A stretch of DNA of 7,314 bases, taken from assembly GCA_902478365.1 (NCBI GenBank), contig CABSKX010000079.1, positions 1-7,314 of the forward strand, written 5' to 3'. The notes beneath the pieces were generated by a model. It was not told the origin of the DNA. It made no database searches and saw only the letters and a list, made by a program, of their open reading frames with translations. The position numbers were made by a program, and so were the translations under genes. The DNA comes from an uncultured Collinsella sp. GTDB lineage: Bacteria > Actinomycetota > Coriobacteriia > Coriobacteriales > Coriobacteriaceae. Positions 1 through 6,568 of this stretch are shown piece after piece (within the stretch, counting starts at the first letter, position 1; every line of letters starts with the position of its first letter).

Positions 1-4
1 CCTG

Positions 5-41
5 CGCAAGACGGAAAGCACATTAAGTGCTTTCCTTTGCG
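5..41. other. Long imperfect stem-loop at the left edge
   Basis: A perfect 9-bp inverted repeat (13-21 with 27-35, arms ggaaagcac/gtgctttcc) encloses a 5-base loop (attaa). A second 5-bp pairing below it (5-9 cgcaa with 37-41 ttgcg) lengthens the stem across a small internal loop. On the plus strand the inner stem is followed by only three T before GC-rich sequence, and on the minus strand there is no T-run, so it is a weak candidate terminator in either direction. It may belong to a gene to the left of the window or to an intergenic repeat. The pairing is visible; the function is not. Confidence 0.45.
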
Positions 42-110
42 TGCGGAACTCGCGATAAAGTTCATATGCGCCGCCCGGCTCCCGCCGCTCTCGGGGGCTC
101 CCGTCCCAAA

Positions 111-147
111 TGTGCGGAGCAAAGCTCCGCACACCAACTTTTTCTTT
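111..147 (+). terminator. Strong hairpin followed by a T-rich tract
   Basis: Positions 111-120 (tgtgcggagc) pair perfectly with 124-133 (gctccgcaca) around a 3-base aaa loop. On the plus strand a T-rich run (139-147, tttttcttt) follows after five bases, which would suit a rho-independent terminator for a plus-strand gene left of the window. The gap before the T-tract is longer than usual. On the minus strand only three T follow the stem, so it could serve as a weak back-up terminator for the operon. It could equally be part of an intergenic repeat. Confidence 0.4.
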
Positions 148-241
148 CAGCTAAAGCACGCCGGAAATTCGACGCTGGCTTGTTAATCTTGCTGGACGTT
201 GTCGACGCCAAACCAGCTCGGAAGCTATATCGATACAGGAA

Positions 242-272
242 GGTCCCCGGCGCTGCCCGGGCGCCAGGGACC
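242..272 (-). terminator. GC-rich hairpin just after the tsaD stop
   Basis: Positions 242-247 (ggtccc) pair with 267-272 (gggacc), and 249-253 (ggcgc) pair with 261-265 (gcgcc), with one C/A mismatch and a 7-base loop. The hairpin begins 12 bases after the stop codon of the TsaB-RimI-TsaD gene, the usual place for an operon-end terminator or an mRNA 3'-stabilising stem. The downstream minus-strand sequence (CTTCCTGTATCG) lacks a proper T-run, so intrinsic termination here is uncertain. Confidence 0.45.
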
Positions 273-284
273 GCGCCCTTGCGA

Positions 285-2669
285 CTACAGCGTCATGTTT
301 GAATCGGCGTCGACGTCGAACGGCGAGATTTCTCCTCGGTCGAATTTACGGCGGGCGACCTCCGCGATCATAGCGGCGTTGTCGGTGCATGCCGAGAGAG
401 GCGGCACCGTCACGCGGATGCCCTGGCGCCCGAGCTTCTTGATCATCATCTCGCGCAGATGCGGGTTGGCCGAGACGCCGCCGCCGATGCAGTATTCCTT
501 GCATCCGGTGGCATGCAGCGCGTTCTTGGCCTTCTTGTACTGAACGTCAAAGACCGCGGCCTCAAACGAAGCAGCCAGGTCGGGCAGATGAATCGTACGC
601 CCGGCTTTGGTCTCCTGCTCAATGTAGAGCGTCACGGCCGTCTTAAGGCCCGAAAGCGAGAATCGATAGTCTCCCCTACTATTGAGCGCACGGGGGAAGT
701 CAATCGCGCGGGGATTGCCCGTCTCGGCCAGTTTGGAAATGATGGGGCCGCCGGGATAGCCCAGACCCAGCGCCTTGGCCACCTTGTCGAAGGCCTCGCC
801 CACGGCGTCATCGAGCGTCTCGCCGAGCACCTCGTAGTCGCCCCACGCCTTGACGTGAACAAGCATGGTATGACCGCCCGAGACGAGCGTGAAGATAAAC
901 GGCGGCTTGAGATCGGGCTGCGCCAACAGGTTGGCGAACAGATGACCCTCCAGATGGTTGACGCACACGAGCGGTTTACCGGCGGCATAGGCAAAGCCCT
1001 TGGCGAAGGCGACGCCCACCACCAGAGCACCCACCAGGCCCGGACCCTGCGTCACGCCAACAGCGGCAAGCTCGCTCGGCGCGATGGCTCCGCCCGTAAG
1101 GCCCAGCGACGCTGCGGCGTCCTCGAGTGCCGCGTCCACGACGCTCACGATGACCTCAACGTGCTTGCGCGAGGCGATCTCGGGCACCACGCCGCCAAAG
1201 CGAGCATGAAAATCAATCTGCGTCGACACCTGGTTGGCCAGCATCTTGCCGTCCGCATCGATAATCGCCACGGCCGTCTCGTCGCAGGAACTCTCGATGG
1301 CAAGCACCAGGCGGCGGCGCTCGATTTCGGCACGCTCCTCAGCGGTGCGTTCGGGCGCGGGCAGCGGCCACACACGCTGCTCAGCCGCCGTCGGCTCGGG
1401 CGAGGCATTGTCGAGAGGAAGCACCAGGGGCAGCGGCGCCGTCATGACGATGGCATCTTTGCCAGCACCGTAGTAACCACGGCGGCGGCCCGCCTCGGTA
1501 AAGCCAAGGGAGGCATAGAGCGCAATAGCGCCCTCGTTGCCATCCTCAACCTCGAGCGAGGCGGTCGTACAGCCGAGCATCTGGGCATCGTAGCTCACGT
1601 GCGACAGCAGCTTGCGGGCGATGCCCTCGCGGCGATGTTTCGGGTCGACGGCAACATCCAGAATCTGCACGTCACCGTCTACGACCATGCCACCGGCAAG
1701 CCCCAACAGCTGACCGTCATCGTGCGCCACCCACCAGCTGCGCGGCACCGCAACATCCTCGCCCAACTCGGACAGGAACATGCCCGGCGTCCATGCCTCG
1801 TGCCCAGCGCCTTCAAAGCAGGCGGCCTCCAGCGCACTCGCACCCTCGGCGTCCGCCGCACCCATGGGGCGAAATTGCAGATGGCGACCGGCGAGCTCAT
1901 CGGCGACGCCCGTAATTTCGCTCTGCGCGCTCTCGGATAGACCGAGGCGTTTGCGCTCGTTTTCCTCGGCATCAGAAAGGCGCGTATAGATCGGTAGGAC
2001 GCGGGCCGGGTCGCCGTCACCCGCGGCGTGCGCAAGGATGAGACCCTCGCCCGAAGGCCACCACAAGCCGCGCTCTACGCAGCGAGCGGCCTCATCCTCG
2101 CCCAGCAGCTTGCCATAGCGCACGAGACCGTCGCCAGTCAGCTTAACCTGGTCCCAGTCCGCGGCTTGGCGCCACTCATCAAGCGCCACGGCAGCCTTGA
2201 CCACGTGCTCGCGCTCAAACTGACGCTCGGGGCCCTCGTCGCCCAGCACATACAAAGCCGGATACACCTCGCCGCGCATGGCATCGGCCAGAATGCCGAG
2301 CTTGCCACGCACGCCAGCCTTCCACGCGGTCCATGCGCAGGCATCGAGCGTCGACACACCCAACAGCGGCACGTTGGCACCGCGCGCCAGGCCCTTGGCG
2401 GTGGAAATGCCGATACGCACGCCGGTAAACGAACCCGGACCGCGACCGACGACGTAACTGCCCACGTCAGCACGGTCCATGCCAGCCTGAGCAAGCACGC
2501 TGTCGACGGTATTCACGAGCTCCACATTGGCATGGCGACGGCACATATGGTCGCCACTCACCAGCTTCGCCTCGCCCGTCTGCCCATCAATCCAGCTTGC
2601 CGCGCAGGCAAGCATATCGGTCGAAGTATCGAGCGCCACCACCAGCGCGTAATCGTTATGCAAGCTCAT
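285..2669 (-). CDS. tsaD: TsaB-RimI-TsaD triple fusion (t6A synthase subunits plus S18 acetyltransferase)
   Basis: One uninterrupted 794-residue protein holding three enzymes that are normally separate. Residues 1 to ~235 are TsaB (VALDTST start; GRGPGSFTGVRIG at 75-87). Residues ~262-412 are a RimI-type GNAT: acetyl-CoA loop RREGIA (346-351), and E373 and Y385 align with E. coli RimI E103 and Y115. Residues ~453-794 are full-length TsaD: ESSCDET (459-465), metal-binding HLEGH (H572, H576), SGGHT (597-601), DDAVGEAFDKVAKALG (620-635), GGGVSAN (729-735) and CTDNAAM (761-767). TsaD transfers threonylcarbamoyl to N6 of A37 in ANN-decoding tRNAs, with TsaB as its dimer partner; RimI acetylates the N-terminus of ribosomal protein S18. 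All core motifs look intact. A Pro/Glu/Arg-rich linker (413-452) joins RimI to TsaD. The ATG at 2669 overlaps tsaE by 14 bases and has a weak AAGG nine bases upstream; a TTG at 2687 would add six residues but has a poorer site. Domain identity is very sure; full activity of each is inferred. Confidence 0.96.
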   Translation of the reverse strand: MSLHNDYALVVALDTSTDMLACAASWIDGQTGEAKLVSGDHMCRRHANVELVNTVDSVLAQAGMDRADVGSYVVGRGPGSFTGVRIGISTAKGLARGANVPLLGVSTLDACAWTAWKAGVRGKLGILADAMRGEVYPALYVLGDEGPERQFEREHVVKAAVALDEWRQAADWDQVKLTGDGLVRYGKLLGEDEAARCVERGLWWPSGEGLILAHAAGDGDPARVLPIYTRLSDAEENERKRLGLSESAQSEITGVADELAGRHLQFRPMGAADAEGASALEAACFEGAGHEAWTPGMFLSELGEDVAVPRSWWVAHDDGQLLGLAGGMVVDGDVQILDVAVDPKHRREGIARKLLSHVSYDAQMLGCTTASLEVEDGNEGAIALYASLGFTEAGRRRGYYGAGKDAIVMTAPLPLVLPLDNASPEPTAAEQRVWPLPAPERTAEERAEIERRRLVLAIESSCDETAVAIIDADGKMLANQVSTQIDFHARFGGVVPEIASRKHVEVIVSVVDAALEDAAASLGLTGGAIAPSELAAVGVTQGPGLVGALVVGVAFAKGFAYAAGKPLVCVNHLEGHLFANLLAQPDLKPPFIFTLVSGGHTMLVHVKAWGDYEVLGETLDDAVGEAFDKVAKALGLGYPGGPIISKLAETGNPRAIDFPRALNSRGDYRFSLSGLKTAVTLYIEQETKAGRTIHLPDLAASFEAAVFDVQYKKAKNALHATGCKEYCIGGGVSANPHLREMMIKKLGRQGIRVTVPPLSACTDNAAMIAEVARRKFDRGEISPFDVDADSNMTL

Positions 2670-3162
2670 CTTGTACAGCCTTATCAATCAAATCGGAAAG
2701 CTCCGCTGCGCGCTCGCCGTGCGCCTCGAGCGTTACCGTTCGCACGTCGCTATCGTTCTCATCACGCTTAAGCGTTACCGAAAGATACTCGTCTGTAAGT
2801 TCGTCCTGGAACTGTTCGCCCCACTCCAGCAGACAGGCACCCTCATAGCCCAGTACATCGAAAATGCCCGTATCCTCGAGCTCGTAAGCATGCTCTAGAC
2901 GGTACAGGTCAAAGTGAAACAGCGGAATACGCCCCTGGTCATGAACAGCCATGAGTGCGAATGTGGGGCTCGTGACCATATGGCCGTCGCCCAGACCACG
3001 CGAAACGCCCTTGGTAAAGTGGGTTTTGCCCACACCCAAGCCGCCGGTCAAGATCAGCACATCACCATCTTCCAGGCACGGCGCGACCAGCTCGCCAAAA
3101 TGCTCCGTATCGGCAGAGCAAGCCGTTTTATAAATACCTACCCCCAGGCGTTCCAGGGACAT
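2656..3162 (-). CDS. tsaE: tRNA t6A biosynthesis ATPase TsaE
   Basis: A 168-residue cytoplasmic P-loop ATPase, the usual size for the family or slightly longer. TsaE binds the TsaB-TsaD complex and hydrolyses ATP to allow repeated cycles of t6A37 formation. The Walker A loop is GGLGVGKT (40-47, K46 and T47). It is followed by the family motifs SPTF (65-68), HFDLYR (83-88) and EWGEQ (113-117). The ~25 C-terminal residues are acidic and probably helical. The start is well supported: AAGGAG (3168-3173) lies five bases before the ATG, in the 12-base gap after the glycosylase gene. The 3' end overlaps the TsaB-RimI-TsaD start by 14 bases, so translation of the two is probably coupled. This places all three complex subunits next to each other, encoded by two genes. 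Confidence 0.95.
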   Translation of the reverse strand: MSLERLGVGIYKTACSADTEHFGELVAPCLEDGDVLILTGGLGVGKTHFTKGVSRGLGDGHMVTSPTFALMAVHDQGRIPLFHFDLYRLEHAYELEDTGIFDVLGYEGACLLEWGEQFQDELTDEYLSVTLKRDENDSDVRTVTLEAHGERAAELSDLIDKAVQDELA

Positions 3163-3174
3163 ATATGCTCCTTA

Positions 3175-3795
3175 TTATTCCGAGGCACCCTCTGGCGCGG
3201 GATGCCGCTCCAGATAGTCGCCCAGCATCTTAAAGTCTTCCTCCAGCAGCTCCTGCCACGCCGGATTACGCAGCGCCGCCGCCGGATGGAACGTGGGCAT
3301 CACCACAAAATGCCCCATCTGATGGAACCTGCCGCGCAGCTTGGTGATGCCAATCTCGGTCTTAAGCACAAAGTGCGTCGCGGGGTTACCGAGCGTCACG
3401 ATGATATCGGGCCAAATGCTTCGAATCTGCTCACGCAAAAACGGCGAACAGGCCAGCACTTCCTCGGGCCGAGGATTGCGATTTCCCGGTGGGCGACACT
3501 TGAGCACGTTGGCAATGTAGACGTCTTCGCGCTTGAGGCCAGCCAGCGACAGAATGCCGTTGAGATCCTCGCCCGCCGCCCCCACAAACGGTTCGCCTTG
3601 CAGATCCTCGTTACGCCCCGGCGCCTCACCGATAAACATTACGCGGGCGTGGGGGTTTCCCACGCCAAACACGATGTTATGGCGCGACTGATAGAGCTGG
3701 CAGAGATGACAGTCGCCTAGAACAGCCTCAATCTCCTCGAGCGCAACCTCGCGCGGCGCCTGGTGACTATGTCCGGGGATGTGCATGACACCCAT
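3175..3795 (-). CDS. Family 4 (Fe-S) uracil-DNA glycosylase
   Basis: A 206-residue protein that should remove uracil from DNA in base excision repair. Four cysteines, C29 and C32 near the N-terminus plus C100 (NVLKCRPPGNRNP) and C116, are placed as the 4Fe-4S ligands of family-4 enzymes. The uracil-pocket motif is GEAPGRNEDLQGEPFVG (56-72) and the C-terminal motif is FHPAA (169-173). The KRRIH-type loop of the covalently trapping UdgX proteins is absent (LRGRFHQ sits in that area), so an ordinary family-4 enzyme is the better call. The start at 3795 is chosen because AGGAG (3801-3805), overlapping the alr stop codon, sits five bases before that ATG. An upstream ATG at 3843 would overlap alr by 40 bases without a comparable site. 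The gene sits between alr and tsaE, which are usually adjacent in other actinobacteria. Confidence 0.93.
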   Translation of the reverse strand: MGVMHIPGHSHQAPREVALEEIEAVLGDCHLCQLYQSRHNIVFGVGNPHARVMFIGEAPGRNEDLQGEPFVGAAGEDLNGILSLAGLKREDVYIANVLKCRPPGNRNPRPEEVLACSPFLREQIRSIWPDIIVTLGNPATHFVLKTEIGITKLRGRFHQMGHFVVMPTFHPAAALRNPAWQELLEEDFKMLGDYLERHPAPEGASE

Positions 3796-3800
3796 AGTGG

Positions 3801-3805
3801 CTCCT
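3801..3805 (-). promoter_or_regulatory. Ribosome binding site that fixes the glycosylase start
   Basis: AGGAG on the minus strand, overlapping the first two bases of the alr TAG stop (3804-3806) and five bases before the ATG at 3793-3795. It supports the 206-residue start over the longer 222-residue reading. Confidence 0.75.
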
Positions 3806-4949
3806 ACACGTAGACCTTGTCGAGACGCATGCCAAAGCCGCAAGCAACCTCGTAGTTAATCGTGCCACGCAGGCGCGCCATCTCATCCATGGCGATCTCG
3901 GCATCACCGTCGCGGCCGACAATGATCATCTCGTCGCCATACTCGGCCTCGGGAATCTCATGCGCCGGATTGGACTGGATGGCGACCATAAACTGGTCCA
4001 TGCAGATGTTACCCACCTGACGCACACGTTCACCGCGATACAGCACGTCCATACGATTGGAGAGCGTACGCGAAAGACCGTCGGCATATCCAATCGGCAG
4101 CGTGCAAATCTGAACGCGTGTGCGCGGCACGCGATAGGTAAATCCGTAGCCCACGCCTTCGCCCATTGCAGGATGTGCCACACGCGTCACGCGCGCATGA
4201 ACGCTCATGACAGGGTCCAGCTGCATCACGCGGCTGCTCAGCTCGCACGGCTGCAGGCCATATAGACCGATGCCGGCGCGAATCATATCAAAATGCATCG
4301 AGGGATCGAGCATCGAGGACGGCGTATTGGCACAGTGCACGATACCGCACTCAAAGCCCGCGTCCTTAATGGCTTGAACGGCCTCGGTAAAGCGCTGGCA
4401 CTGCAGCTTATAGTCCCAACCGCCAGGCTCATCGGCCGTTGCGAAGTGCGTAAAGACGCCATCACACTGGATACCGCGATGGAAGCTAATACCGCGAACA
4501 AAGTCGAGCACCTGCGTGTAGTGAACACCGATGCGGTTCATGCCCGTCTCGATGGCTAGATGGTACTTGCCAACCTTGCCTGCCGCGACAGCGCACTCGC
4601 CATAGGCAAGGGCGAAATCGGACGTATAGACCGAAGGCATGATATCGAACTCGAGCAACGTCGGAATGGCCTCGATAGGCGGCTCGCTTAGGATGAGGAT
4701 GGGTTTCGTGATCCCGCCCTGTCGGAGCTCAACACCCTCGTGGACCGTTGCCACCGCGAACATGTCGGCTCCAGCCGAGTACATGATTTTGGCGCACTCG
4801 ACGGCACCATGGCCATAGGCATCGGCCTTGACCACGCAGCACAGTCGCTGACGTGGATCGAGCAGGTTCTTGTAAGCCCTCGTGTTGCGGCGAAGCGCCC
4901 CTCGGTCAATCTCAACCCAGGACCAGCGCGTCAAATCGGCTTTATTCAT
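3804..4949 (-). CDS. alr: Alanine racemase
   Basis: A 381-residue PLP enzyme that interconverts L- and D-alanine, supplying D-Ala for peptidoglycan precursors in the cytoplasm. The N-terminal barrel carries the PLP lysine in VVKADAYGHG (K41). GYGFTY (Y268) gives the second catalytic base on the partner subunit, corresponding to Tyr265 of the Geobacillus enzyme. Other family landmarks are ETGMNRIG (134-141), RAGIGLYG (224-231), GNICMDQ (313-319) and NYEVACGF (365-372). Length and motifs are those of a complete enzyme. It starts two bases after the nnr stop. The upstream Shine-Dalgarno is weak (GGA about ten bases away, AAGGG about fourteen), so it may depend on ribosomes finishing nnr. The start fits the family, whose first strand begins about ten residues in (WVEIDRGAL). 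Confidence 0.97.
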   Translation of the reverse strand: MNKADLTRWSWVEIDRGALRRNTRAYKNLLDPRQRLCCVVKADAYGHGAVECAKIMYSAGADMFAVATVHEGVELRQGGITKPILILSEPPIEAIPTLLEFDIMPSVYTSDFALAYGECAVAAGKVGKYHLAIETGMNRIGVHYTQVLDFVRGISFHRGIQCDGVFTHFATADEPGGWDYKLQCQRFTEAVQAIKDAGFECGIVHCANTPSSMLDPSMHFDMIRAGIGLYGLQPCELSSRVMQLDPVMSVHARVTRVAHPAMGEGVGYGFTYRVPRTRVQICTLPIGYADGLSRTLSNRMDVLYRGERVRQVGNICMDQFMVAIQSNPAHEIPEAEYGDEMIIVGRDGDAEIAMDEMARLRGTINYEVACGFGMRLDKVYV

Positions 4950-4951
4950 GA

Positions 4952-6568
4952 TTAGTCATCCGACCCTTCGTCCATGATTCCCAGATCATCGAGTGCATCC
5001 TTTGCCGCCAATTCCATGGCAGGACCGATCAAGTCGATCAAATCGGTCGCAATAACACTCTTCTCACCATACTCCGTCGCCGCGGCAAAACCCGCGTAAC
5101 TGTGAAGCGCAACAGCATACGAATACAGCAGCTCCCAGCGATCCATCTCATCACGCATGGTAGCCAGTGTGCCAGCCAAAATGCCCGCAAGAACATCGCC
5201 CGAACCGGCAGTCGCCAACGACGCCGGACCCGAGAGCGGCAAAAGCACGCGCTCAACGCCACAGATAGCCGTCGTCGGCCCCTTGGCAATAACCACGAGA
5301 TTGTCGGAGCCAGCAGCCCAGACAACCTTCTGCGCTGCCGCAATTGCAGTCCCCAGATCGTTAACCTCGTCACCGGCAACCAAGCGCGAAAGCTCGCGAT
5401 AGTGCGGCGTCATGACGAGCGGCTGCTCGCGGCGGTACATCTCAGGGTTGCTATCGATACCGTCGATGGCAATCTTAGAAAGGCAGTTGAGCGCATCGGC
5501 ATCAAGGATCAGCGGCACATCAAGCTCCAACAAGCCCGAAACCACCTGCATGGCACCGGCAGACGTCGTCATGCCGGGACCGCACAGTACGCAGCTGTAC
5601 TTCTTTGCAATCTCGCACACGGTCATACGGGCAGCGGCACCAAAAGAGCCGCGGGAATCGGACGGAATAGCAAAAACCGGAATCGAGGGAAGTGCCATAC
5701 GAATAAGATTGGCGCACGCATCGGGCGTCGCGACAGCCACATAGCCGGCACCCGCACGGGCAGCAGACTTGGCAGCCATAATGGCAGCGCCAGGATACTG
5801 CGCCGAGCCGGCAACAATAAGGACGGAACCGCGAGAATACTTATCGATATTCGAGGGCAGCGGAGCAAAGAAATCCACCAGGTCACCGGGCTCGACAATC
5901 TCGGCGGCATGGTCGACATCATCGATGACCTCATCAAGGCGATCATAGAGGCTACCGCACACCAGATCACCGGCGTACTCAGGGCCATCAGCGCTGTAGA
6001 GGCCAATCTTGGGCGTGATCATCGTGACCGTACGCTCGGCACGGATGCAGTCGTCGTCAACAACACCGGTCTCGGCATTCAGACCTGAAGGAACATCGAT
6101 AGACACCACATGGTCGGCGCAGTCGTTAACTGTCGAAATCCAGATGGAAAACGGTGCACGCAGGTCACCGTGGAAACCGGTACCAAAAATAGCGTCAACA
6201 ACAACGTCGGCCTTATCGATCAAAACCTCAAGCTCATCTCGCGAGGGACCGACGCACACGTGAACGTCACGACCGGCGGTACGGCGGGCAACATGGCGAG
6301 CCAGAGCGGCAGGAATCTCATCCGGCTCAACCGGAGACACAATGTCTACGTCAACGCCCTTGTGACTCAAGATATCAGCCGCGACCCAGCCGTCGCCACC
6401 GTTGTTGCCAAAACCGACCAGAACAAGGACGCGATCGGGATTGAGTTTTAGAATTTCAGTAGCAGCAAACTCACCCGCCAGCTCCATAAGCTCGGCCTTC
6501 GAAGTTCCTTCGCGTTCGATAATATCCTCGAGACGAACGACTTCCTCGGTACTCAAAACCGGTTTCAT
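4952..6568 (-). CDS. nnr: Bifunctional NAD(P)H-hydrate repair enzyme (epimerase plus ADP-dependent dehydratase)
   Basis: A 538-residue two-domain protein that repairs hydrated NADH and NADPH. Residues 1 to ~225 form the YjeF_N epimerase, with VGFGNNGGDGW (51-61), DAIFGTGFHG (125-134) and IDVPSGLNAETG (157-168). Residues ~230-520 form the ribokinase-like ADP-dependent dehydratase, with DKYSRGSVLIVAGS (242-255), CGPGM (329-333), LDADALN (355-361), TPHYRE (387-392), AKGPTT (428-433) and AGSGDVLAG (454-462, D458 probably catalytic). The TPH motif usually continues x-G-E; here the G is R391, a mild departure. The final ~20 residues are acidic. The ATG follows the acpS TAG directly (TAGATG), with AGGAG (6574-6578) inside the acpS end as its ribosome site, which suggests translational coupling. 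The name nnr follows E. coli usage. Confidence 0.96.
   Translation of the reverse strand: MKPVLSTEEVVRLEDIIEREGTSKAELMELAGEFAATEILKLNPDRVLVLVGFGNNGGDGWVAADILSHKGVDVDIVSPVEPDEIPAALARHVARRTAGRDVHVCVGPSRDELEVLIDKADVVVDAIFGTGFHGDLRAPFSIWISTVNDCADHVVSIDVPSGLNAETGVVDDDCIRAERTVTMITPKIGLYSADGPEYAGDLVCGSLYDRLDEVIDDVDHAAEIVEPGDLVDFFAPLPSNIDKYSRGSVLIVAGSAQYPGAAIMAAKSAARAGAGYVAVATPDACANLIRMALPSIPVFAIPSDSRGSFGAAARMTVCEIAKKYSCVLCGPGMTTSAGAMQVVSGLLELDVPLILDADALNCLSKIAIDGIDSNPEMYRREQPLVMTPHYRELSRLVAGDEVNDLGTAIAAAQKVVWAAGSDNLVVIAKGPTTAICGVERVLLPLSGPASLATAGSGDVLAGILAGTLATMRDEMDRWELLYSYAVALHSYAGFAAATEYGEKSVIATDLIDLIGPAMELAAKDALDDLGIMDEGSDD

Larger units (their letters stand above)
1..284. other. Intergenic region beyond the operon, no gene seen
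   Basis: Open frames here have no convincing ribosome site or recognisable protein. The stretch holds three hairpins (listed separately) and a GC-rich part with the 8-base direct repeat ggctcccg (77-84 and 96-103). This density of structure suggests a terminator region or a dispersed intergenic repeat rather than coding sequence. Confidence 0.5.

Noticed and set aside
1..65. Possible short minus-strand gene starting at 63-65 and leaving the left edge
   Set aside because: No convincing ribosome site precedes it, and its codons run through the hairpin at 13-35, so non-coding structure explains it better.
27..302. Plus-strand 91-codon open frame in the left intergenic region
   Set aside because: No ribosome site or protein-family resemblance. 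It crosses all or part of three hairpins and runs into the antisense of the tsaD end.
459..1940. A 493-codon plus-strand open frame opposite the fusion gene
   Set aside because: It lies wholly antisense to the TsaD and RimI domains, whose motifs are certain. Its translation has no recognisable motif, and long antisense frames are expected in GC-rich genes with strong codon bias.
3175..3795. UdgX-type (covalently trapping) glycosylase
   Set aside because: The KRRIH-like loop typical of UdgX is missing, while the standard family-4 motifs are present.
3796..3843. Longer start for the uracil-DNA glycosylase
   Set aside because: It would overlap alr by 40 bases, adds residues not expected in the family, and lacks the good ribosome site found before the ATG at 3795.
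5102..6088. A 328-codon plus-strand open frame opposite nnr
   Set aside because: It is antisense to well-identified nnr, rich in Arg, Gly and His with no family features, and lacks a ribosome site.
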